A stretch of DNA of 64,000 bases. It comes from Methyloversatilis sp. (lineage in GTDB: Bacteria; Pseudomonadota; Gammaproteobacteria; Burkholderiales; Rhodocyclaceae). Below are positions 57,856 to 64,000 of this stretch, in pieces (position 1 is the first letter of the stretch; each line of letters begins with the position of its first letter). Under the pieces are notes generated by a model. The model was not told the DNA's origin. It worked only from the letters and a program-made list of their open reading frames with translations, and did no database searches. The stretch is taken from contig JAEUNO010000047.1 of NCBI GenBank assembly GCA_016791045.1, positions 1 to 64,000 on the forward strand, given 5' to 3'. The position numbers and the translations under genes are program-made.

Positions 57856-60108
57856 ATGCGCTTCGAGTTTCCGATCATCATCATCGACGAGGACTTCCGT
57901 TCCGAGAACGCGTCCGGTCTGGGCATCCGTGCGCTGGCCGAAGCGATCGAGAAGGAAGGTCTGACGATACTGGGGGTCACCAGTTACGGTGACCTGACCT
58001 CGTTCGCGCAGCAGCAGAGCCGGGCGTCGACCTTCATCCTGTCGATCGACGACGAGGAATTCGGCGGCGGCAGCGCGGCGGAAATCCAGGCCGTGCTGCA
58101 GAACCTGCGCGAATTCGTGGCCGAGATCCGCCGTCGCAATGCCGACATCCCGATCTTCCTGTACGGCGAGACGCGCACCACGCGCCACATCACGAACGAC
58201 ATCCTGCGCGAGCTGCATGGCTTCATCCACATGTTCGAGGACACGCCGGAATTCGTCGCGCGTTACATCGTGCGCGAAGCACGTGCCTACCTCGACTCGC
58301 TGCCGCCACCGTTTTTCCGTGCGCTGGTGCACTACGCGCAGGACGGTTCCTACTCCTGGCACTGCCCGGGCCATTCCGGCGGCGTCGCCTTCCTGAAAAG
58401 CCCGGTCGGGCGCATGTTCCATCAGTTCTTCGGCGAGAACATGCTGCGTGCCGACGTGTGCAACGCGGTCGAGGAACTGGGTCAGCTGCTCGACCATACC
58501 GGCCCGGTGGCCGCGTCGGAGCGCAACGCGGCCCGCATCTTCCACGCCGACCACCTGTTCTTCGTCACCAATGGCACGTCGACGTCGAACAAGATGGTGT
58601 GGCATTCGACCGTGGCGCAGGACGACATCGTGGTGGTCGATCGCAACTGCCACAAGTCCATCCTGCACTCCATCATCATGACCGGCGCGATTCCGGTCTT
58701 CCTGACGCCGACACGCAATCACTACGGCATCATCGGGCCGATCCCGCTGTCCGAATTCAGTCCGGACGTGATCCGCGCCAAGATCGAGGCCAATCCATTC
58801 GCGCGCAAGGTGTCGAACAAGAAGCCGCGCATCCTGACCATCACGCAGTCGACCTACGACGGCATCCTGTACAACGTGGAAGCCATCAAGGACGTGCTCG
58901 ACGGCGAGATCGACACGCTGCATTTCGACGAGGCCTGGCTGCCGCACGCGTCCTTCCACGACTTCTACGGCGACTACCACGCCATCGGAGAGGGCCGGCC
59001 GCGCTGCAAGGATTCGATGATCTTTTCCACGCAGTCGACGCACAAGCTGCTGGCCGGCCTGTCGCAGGCGTCGCAGATCCTGGTGCAGGATTCGCAGACC
59101 CGCTCGCTCGATCGCGACGTGTTCAACGAGGCTTACCTGATGCACACGTCCACCAGCCCGCAGTACGCGATCATCGCGTCATGCGACGTGGCGGCGGCGA
59201 TGATGGAGCCGCCGGGTGGCACGGCGCTGGTCGAGGAGTCACTCGCCGAAGCGGTCGAGTTCCGCCGCGCGATGCGCAAGGTCGGTGCGGAATTCGGCGC
59301 CGACTGGTGGTTCAAGGTGTGGGGCCCGGAGCATCTCGCGGAAGAGGGGCTGGGCACTCGCGAAGACTGGACCTTGCGCGCCGGCGAGCGCTGGCATGGC
59401 TTCGGCGATCTGGCCGAAGGCTTCAACCTGCTCGATCCGATCAAGGCGACGGTCATCACGCCGGGTCTGGATGTCGATGGTGACTTTGCCGACTGGGGCA
59501 TCCCGGCCGGCATGCTGACGCGCTATCTGGCCGAACACGGCATCATCGTCGAGAAGACCGGCCTGTACAGTTTCTTCATCATGTTCACCATCGGCATCAC
59601 CAAGGGCCGCTGGAACACGCTGGTGACCGAACTGCAGCAGTTCAAGGACGACTACGACAACAACGAACCGCTGTGGAAGGTGATGCCCGAGTTCGTGGCA
59701 GCGCATTCGCGCTACGAACGCGTGGGATTGCGCGACCTGTGCGTGCGCATCCACGAAATGTACAAGAAGCACGACATCGCGCGCCTGACGACGGAAATGT
59801 ATCTGTCGCCGATGGAACCGGCGATGAAGCCGGCCGAGGCGTGGGCACGCATGGCGCATCGCGAGATCGACCGTGTGCCGATCGACGACCTCGAAGGCCG
59901 CATCACCAGCGTGCTGCTGACGCCCTATCCGCCGGGCATCCCGCTGCTGATCCCGGGCGAACGCTTCAATCGCACCATCGTCAATTACCTGCGCTTTGCA
60001 CGCGAATTCAACCGTGCCTTCCCGGGTTTCGAGACCGATATTCACGGTCTGGTCGGCGACGGCGAGGGCGAAACGATCAACTACCTGGTCGATTGCGTAC
60101 GCGACTGA
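57856..60108 (+). CDS. Orn/Lys/Arg decarboxylase (large PLP fold)
   Basis: A 750-residue member of the bacterial basic amino acid decarboxylases (LdcI/AdiA/SpeC group). N-terminal receiver-like wing domain (~1-130), PLP-binding core with WHCPGHSGGVAFLKSP, DRNCHKSILHS, HFDEAWLPHASF and Lys397 in STQSTHKLLAGLSQ, which forms the Schiff base, then the C-terminal domain (ILLTPYPPGIPLLIPGE-like PYPPGIPLLIPGERF). The substrate (lysine, arginine or ornithine) cannot be fixed by eye. The product is a polyamine precursor. It stands alone between dcd/PEP-CTERM and folA. Confidence 0.93.
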   Translation: MRFEFPIIIIDEDFRSENASGLGIRALAEAIEKEGLTILGVTSYGDLTSFAQQQSRASTFILSIDDEEFGGGSAAEIQAVLQNLREFVAEIRRRNADIPIFLYGETRTTRHITNDILRELHGFIHMFEDTPEFVARYIVREARAYLDSLPPPFFRALVHYAQDGSYSWHCPGHSGGVAFLKSPVGRMFHQFFGENMLRADVCNAVEELGQLLDHTGPVAASERNAARIFHADHLFFVTNGTSTSNKMVWHSTVAQDDIVVVDRNCHKSILHSIIMTGAIPVFLTPTRNHYGIIGPIPLSEFSPDVIRAKIEANPFARKVSNKKPRILTITQSTYDGILYNVEAIKDVLDGEIDTLHFDEAWLPHASFHDFYGDYHAIGEGRPRCKDSMIFSTQSTHKLLAGLSQASQILVQDSQTRSLDRDVFNEAYLMHTSTSPQYAIIASCDVAAAMMEPPGGTALVEESLAEAVEFRRAMRKVGAEFGADWWFKVWGPEHLAEEGLGTREDWTLRAGERWHGFGDLAEGFNLLDPIKATVITPGLDVDGDFADWGIPAGMLTRYLAEHGIIVEKTGLYSFFIMFTIGITKGRWNTLVTELQQFKDDYDNNEPLWKVMPEFVAAHSRYERVGLRDLCVRIHEMYKKHDIARLTTEMYLSPMEPAMKPAEAWARMAHREIDRVPIDDLEGRITSVLLTPYPPGIPLLIPGERFNRTIVNYLRFAREFNRAFPGFETDIHGLVGDGEGETINYLVDCVRD

Positions 60109-60157
60109 CCGTCCGGGCCGTCGGCGAGGCGGCTGGCGCGACGCGCTGCGCCGTCAT

Positions 60158-60652
60158 TCAGCGCCGCGCGTAATCGACGAAGGCGTACCGCAAGCCGCCG
60201 GCGCTGACAGCCGGTTCGCAGGCGGTTTCGATCCATTCGCTGCGGTCGAAGGCGGGGAATACCGTGTCGCCGTCGAACCGGTCGGCGAGTTCGGTCAGCA
60301 GCAGCCGCTGTACATGCGGCAGCGCCAGTGCGTACAGCTGGGCGCCGCCGATGATGAAGGCGTCCGCGCCACCGTCGGCCTGCGCGGCAGCCTCGCGCGC
60401 CGCCGCCAGCGACGGCACGACGATGGCACCCGGAATCGACAGCCCGGGCTGCCGGCTGACCACGATGCTGGTGCGACCCGGCAACGGCCGGCCGAGCGAA
60501 TCCCAGGTCTTGCGACCCATGATCATCGGGTGACCCATGGTCAGCGCACGGAAGCGCTTCAGGTCTTCCGGCAGGTGCCACGGCATTGCGTTGTCGCGGC
60601 CGATCACGCCATTGGCGGCCAGCGCGGCAATCAGCGACAGGCGCGGCGTCAC
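60158..60652 (-). CDS. folA: dihydrofolate reductase
   Basis: A 164-residue [30 protein letters not shown] (substrate loop and Asp-containing helix), [22 protein letters not shown], and the C-terminal YAFVDYARR strand. It regenerates tetrahydrofolate from dihydrofolate made by ThyA. GTG 60652 overlaps the thyA stop (GTGA); the longer frame to 60682 lies inside thyA. Confidence 0.95.
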   Translation of the reverse strand: MTPRLSLIAALAANGVIGRDNAMPWHLPEDLKRFRALTMGHPMIMGRKTWDSLGRPLPGRTSIVVSRQPGLSIPGAIVVPSLAAAREAAAQADGGADAFIIGGAQLYALALPHVQRLLLTELADRFDGDTVFPAFDRSEWIETACEPAVSAGGLRYAFVDYARR

Positions 60653-61443
60653 ACGGCCACCTTGGCCGGAATGTGCGGCCACGGGTCATAGCCTTCGAGC
60701 CGGAAATCCTCCGGCGCGAAGGCGAACAGGTCGGTCACCGCCGGGTTGATGTGCATCACCGGCAGCGGCCGCGGCGTGCGTGACAACTGCTCGCGGGCCT
60801 GATCGACATGGTTCAGGTACAGGTGAGCATCACCCAGTGTGTGGATGAATTCGCCCGGCCTGAGCCCGCACACCTGGGCCATCATCATCGTCAGCAGCGC
60901 GTAACTCGCGATATTGAACGGCACTCCGAGAAATATGTCGGCGCTGCGCTGGTACAGCTGGCAGGACAATGCACCGTCGGCGACGTAGAACTGGAACAGC
61001 GCATGGCAGGGCGGCAGCTTCATCGACGGGATGCTGGCCGGGTTCCATGCGCTGACGATGTGGCGGCGCGAATCCGGATTCTGGCGCAGGCCCTTGACCA
61101 GTTCGGCGATCTGGTCGATGTGGCGCCCGTCCGGCGTCGGCCAGCTGCGCCACTGGGCGCCATACACCGGACCGAGGTCGCCGTTTTCGTCGGCCCATTC
61201 GTCCCAGATGCTGACGCCGTTTTCCTTCAGCCAGGCGATGTTCGTGTCGCCGCGCAGGAACCACAGCAATTCGACGATGATGGACCGCAGGTGCAGTTTC
61301 TTCGTCGTCAGCACCGGAAAGCCGTCGGCGAGATTGAAACGCATCTGCCAGCCGAACACCGAACGGGTGCCGGTTCCGGTGCGGTCGGTCTTGAGCGCGC
61401 CCTGTTCGAGCACATGGCGCATGAGGTCGAGATATTGCCGCAT
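60649..61443 (-). CDS. thyA: thymidylate synthase
   Basis: A 264-residue enzyme, the E. coli length. It methylates dUMP to dTMP with methylene-THF. Seen: [37 protein letters not shown], the catalytic Cys in [11 protein letters not shown], and [12 protein letters not shown] with phosphate-binding Arg. It is followed by folA with a 4-bp overlap, the classic folate recycling pair; dcd upstream in the window feeds the same pathway. Confidence 0.97.
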   Translation of the reverse strand: MRQYLDLMRHVLEQGALKTDRTGTGTRSVFGWQMRFNLADGFPVLTTKKLHLRSIIVELLWFLRGDTNIAWLKENGVSIWDEWADENGDLGPVYGAQWRSWPTPDGRHIDQIAELVKGLRQNPDSRRHIVSAWNPASIPSMKLPPCHALFQFYVADGALSCQLYQRSADIFLGVPFNIASYALLTMMMAQVCGLRPGEFIHTLGDAHLYLNHVDQAREQLSRTPRPLPVMHINPAVTDLFAFAPEDFRLEGYDPWPHIPAKVAV

Positions 61444-61606
61444 GGAAAATATCGCGCAGTCGCGTTACGCTAGAGGGTCGGGATTGTAGTCCAGCGCGCG
61501 GTTCCGGCGCGGTCTGCATGCAGCACGGGCGGGGATGCACACCGTTCGACGGACGATTGATGATCAGTACAATCGGGGCGCATCCCGAGCGGCGGAGGTG
61601 GCAGGT

Positions 61607-63076
61607 ATGTTCGGTGTCTTTTCTTCATCCCCGGCGAGTGTGCTCGGCAATCCGGCCGAGTTGCGCCGTGTGCTGGCCGAAATCGCCGCCGCCCAGCCCG
61701 ACCTGGCCATCAACGAACTGACCGGCTGGGTCGAATCGGTCAGCGAAGCGGCCAATATCGACATCGCGCATCACGTCAATCTGCTCTATCAGTTCGATTC
61801 CAGCGCCCAGCCCCACCTGCGCAAGCTCGACAGCGCGTATGTCGACCAGCCCGACGGCAAGGACGTGGTCTGGCGCACCGGCCGCGACTTCTGGTCCATC
61901 CTGTCGTCCGCCTACGAATTCGCACTCGACCGCTACATGTCCGACCCGGCGCAGGCGTCGGTGCTCAGCGGTCTGTCTCGTCTGGCCTCGCGCACCGTGC
62001 GGGCGTGCCGCCAGCGCTTCAAGTGGGACGTCTATCACAATGGTCCGGTCGACGCCGGGCTGTGGCAGGTGGCGGGCCAGGCTTACCTGCTCGCACAGGC
62101 GTCGGGCGCCGAAGTGCGCGAGGTGGTCAATGCCGCTGACGAAGCGGCGACGTCGGTCGAGCGCGAGTATCTGCGCCTGATCGCCCTGCATGTGGCGGCA
62201 CCGGAAGGTCTGGTGCCGGCCGGCGTGCGGCTGGCCGAGCAGCTCACCAGTTATTTCGCCGCCCGGTTTTCGATGGCGTCTGCCGTCGAGCGCGGCACCA
62301 CGCACTGGCTGGACGCCAACCAGCCGGCACCGCCGCTGCGCCTGGTGCGTGCGCCGCTCACCACCGACGGCATCCGCTATTTTTCCGGCATTGCCGCCGC
62401 CGATGCGGCGCTCGCGATGGCGCGCAAGCTCGAGGCCGGCGAACGGCCGGATTCGCTGCACTTCGATGAAGAGCCATCGCCGGAACAGCTGGGGCGGCTG
62501 CTGCGCCATCTGTCGATCAACTGGGCGCTTGACCCGCCGACCCGGCAGTACCGGCGCCACACGCTGGGCGGTGCGCTAGCGGTCGCCAATGGCATCAAGC
62601 ACCTGCATCATGTGCTGCGTGGCGCGCGCGACGAGGCGGTGATCTATCGCTGGGAAATGTCCGACGCCAGTCTGGGTGGCATCGGCGCCACGGCGCCCAC
62701 CGCCAGCGCGGAGTGGGTGCGCGTCGGCTCGCTGGTCGGCATGCAGCCGTCCGGCGGTGACAACTGGCTGGTCGGGGTGGTGCGCCGCTACATGCGCGGC
62801 CGCGACGCGCGCGGCACGGTCGGCATCGAAACGCTGTCGACCACGGCACGTCCGCTGGAGGTGTTTTCCGAACGCAACAGCGGCGAAGCCGTTGCGCTGG
62901 ATGACCCGATCACCGGCGCCGTCGTGCGCCTGGCGATCAACGGCACCGGCTATTCGGCCGAGTACCCGCTGCACGCCTCGATCAACGGGCGGCACGTCAG
63001 GCTCGATCCGGTCGAACTGATCGAGCGCGGCGCCAACTTCGATCTCGCCCGTTTCCGCGTCAGCGACTTCCGCTAG
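61607..63076 (+). CDS. 489-residue protein of unknown function
   Basis: I do not recognise a named family. The N-terminal two thirds look all-helical (LAEIAAAQPDLAINELTGW, QFDSSAQPHLRKL, ACRQRFKWDVYHN, LAEQLTSYFAARFSMASAVE). The C-terminal ~115 residues look all-beta (EWVRVGSLVGMQPSGGDNW, VGIETLSTTARPLEVF, GTGYSAEYPLHASINGR), a size and layout that would suit a PilZ-type barrel, but the PilZ RxxxR and D/NxSxxG motifs are not evident. Start ATG 61607 has GGAGG upstream; the frame is open to 61535. No signal or membrane segment. Confidence 0.72.
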   Translation: MFGVFSSSPASVLGNPAELRRVLAEIAAAQPDLAINELTGWVESVSEAANIDIAHHVNLLYQFDSSAQPHLRKLDSAYVDQPDGKDVVWRTGRDFWSILSSAYEFALDRYMSDPAQASVLSGLSRLASRTVRACRQRFKWDVYHNGPVDAGLWQVAGQAYLLAQASGAEVREVVNAADEAATSVEREYLRLIALHVAAPEGLVPAGVRLAEQLTSYFAARFSMASAVERGTTHWLDANQPAPPLRLVRAPLTTDGIRYFSGIAAADAALAMARKLEAGERPDSLHFDEEPSPEQLGRLLRHLSINWALDPPTRQYRRHTLGGALAVANGIKHLHHVLRGARDEAVIYRWEMSDASLGGIGATAPTASAEWVRVGSLVGMQPSGGDNWLVGVVRRYMRGRDARGTVGIETLSTTARPLEVFSERNSGEAVALDDPITGAVVRLAINGTGYSAEYPLHASINGRHVRLDPVELIERGANFDLARFRVSDFR

Positions 63077-63112
63077 GGCTGTCGGTCGGACGGCGGCGAA
63101 CGCCGTGCGCCT

Positions 63113-63697
63113 TCAGCGATCCGGCAGCAGGAATCCGGTCATCCGAGGCAGTTCGGCCGCGAAGCTCCGCAGGCTGTGATCGCCGCCTGCATGCACGACG
63201 AGGTTCGCGCCGCGCAGCTTCAGTACCGCCTGCCACCAGTCCAGTACCTCGTCGCCGGTTTCCAGCAGCACCAGGTAACGTTCCGGTTTCGTGATGGCCG
63301 CGACGTCCAGCTCCGTCAGTTGTTCGACATGTTCCTGCTCGAAGCGGAACATTTCGCCTGTGTACATATGCTCATGTTCGCCGACGTAATCGCCGAGCGA
63401 TTTCGGTGCGACCACGGCCGGGTTGATCAGCGCCGCGCGCAAGCCGTGCTTTTCCGCCAGATGCAGCGCATAGAAGCCGCCCAGCGACGAGCCGGCCAGC
63501 GCGACTTCATCGCCGGCGGCCAGCGCCGGGCACAGCTCCGATTCGATCAGCGCGATCGCGTCCCGCGGGCCGGGCGGCAACTGTTCGCACCACAGGTCGG
63601 CAGCCCGACCCTGGCGGGCAAGGTGGGCGCGCAACTGCACCGCTTTGACCGACTGCGGGCCGGAGCGGAAGCCGTGCAGATAGATCAGCTTCTGCAT
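63113..63697 (-). CDS. YqiA-like esterase
   Basis: A 194-residue small alpha/beta hydrolase: opening KLIYLHGFRSGPQSVKA, nucleophile LAGSSLGGFYALHLAEK, acid in LLETGDEVLDW and base in HAGGDHSLRSF. E. coli YqiA is an esterase of palmitoyl-CoA and nitrophenyl esters; its biological substrate is not known. Its start ATG overlaps the stop of uppP (TGATG), so the two are co-transcribed. Confidence 0.88.
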   Translation of the reverse strand: MQKLIYLHGFRSGPQSVKAVQLRAHLARQGRAADLWCEQLPPGPRDAIALIESELCPALAAGDEVALAGSSLGGFYALHLAEKHGLRAALINPAVVAPKSLGDYVGEHEHMYTGEMFRFEQEHVEQLTELDVAAITKPERYLVLLETGDEVLDWWQAVLKLRGANLVVHAGGDHSLRSFAAELPRMTGFLLPDR

Positions 63698-64000
63698 CAG
63701 TGATCCGCCCAGTCCACCCAGCCGCCGGCGGCCGTCAGCAGCACGATGATGCCGAAGGCGATGCGGTACCAGGCGAACACCTCGAAGGTGTGGGTGGAGA
63801 TGTAGCGCAGCAGCCAGCGCACGCTGAAGAAGGCCGCCAGGAAGGACGCCACGAAGCCGGTCGCAAACACCGGCAGATCTTCGGCACGCAGCAGCGCCCA
63901 GTTCTTGTACACGTCGTAGGCGGTGGCCGCGAACATGGTCGGAATGGCGAGGAAGAAGCTGAATTCGGTCGCCGCGCGGCGGGACAGGCCGAAGATCAGG
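63697..64000 (-). CDS. uppP: undecaprenyl-diphosphatase, 5' end beyond the window
   Basis: The C-terminal ~100 residues of a BacA/UppP membrane phosphatase, which recycles undecaprenyl diphosphate to the phosphate for peptidoglycan synthesis. The sequence entering from the window edge reads [20 protein letters not shown], the family's phosphatase motif (usually GxSRSAATEF; here SRR in place of SRS). Three hydrophobic segments follow. The beginning of the gene lies beyond position 64000. Confidence 0.9.
   Translation of the reverse strand, partial: LIFGLSRRAATEFSFFLAIPTMFAATAYDVYKNWALLRAEDLPVFATGFVASFLAAFFSVRWLLRYISTHTFEVFAWYRIAFGIIVLLTAAGGWVDWADH

Noticed and set aside
57634-59145. A long antisense ORF over the decarboxylase
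   Set aside because: It is a shadow ORF; the decarboxylase motifs on the plus strand explain the sequence.

Overview
The window is high-GC, densely coded DNA from a betaproteobacterium. The gene content points to a Methyloversatilis/Rhodocyclales-like facultative methylotroph: an N-methylglutamate pathway for methylamine, a periplasmic Sox thiosulfate-oxidation operon, and two PEP-CTERM proteins. The lineage is inferred from gene content only; there is no rRNA gene. I saw no tRNA, rRNA or CRISPR array.

Layout. 1-240: 15-bp tandem repeat. 262-4592: NYN/LOTUS protein, tlyA, metF, small membrane protein, Bcr/CflA efflux pump. 4961-7329: secreted amidase with a C-terminal dockerin, followed by a cohesin-like PEP-CTERM protein, then a terminator and a 105-bp tandem REP-like array. 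7759-13970: HDOD protein, ferredoxin reductase, NAD-dependent epimerase, hemJ, rlmL-like gene, msrA/msrB. 14084-24725: a divergent XRE-cupin regulator and a nine-gene run mgdABCD-gmaS-mgsABC-SMR pump that would turn methylamine plus glutamate into N-methylglutamate and then release formaldehyde. 24847-27797: an IS150-type element nested inside the left end of a second IS3-family element, with broken ORFs on both sides. 27794-35352: YhcG-type nuclease, DUF4394 lipoprotein, cupredoxin plus GGDEF/EAL protein, hydrolase, diheme cytochrome. 35841-43792: kinase-like protein lacking the catalytic Asp, AAA ATPase, BciB/FrhB-family protein, acylphosphatase, and a methionyl-tRNA synthetase carrying an in-frame DUF559 nuclease-like insertion. 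43966-56171: mrp/apbC, a monoheme cytochrome, and the Sox region. In that region soxCDYZAXB, an MBL hydrolase, a thioredoxin-like protein and a methyltransferase run leftward, and a cytochrome plus flavocytochrome c sulfide dehydrogenase run rightward from a shared control region. 56307-64000: dcd, a PEP-CTERM protein, a basic amino acid decarboxylase, folA/thyA, an unrecognised 489-aa protein, a YqiA-like esterase and the 3' part of uppP.

How the genes work together. Methylamine is condensed with glutamate (GmaS), the methylamine moiety is moved to give N-methylglutamate (MgsABC), and MgdABCD oxidises it. MetF, FolA and ThyA supply general folate metabolism. The Sox proteins oxidise thiosulfate in the periplasm. 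SoxYZ carries the sulfur, SoxAX loads it, SoxB hydrolyses the sulfate, SoxCD oxidises the sulfane, and FCSD handles sulfide. A 22-bp perfect palindrome beside the ArsR-type soxR gene is the obvious control site.

The observations most worth following are the nuclease domain inside MetRS bounded by palindromic repeats, the dockerin-amidase/cohesin-PEP-CTERM pair, the pseudokinase-AAA pair and the nested IS locus.
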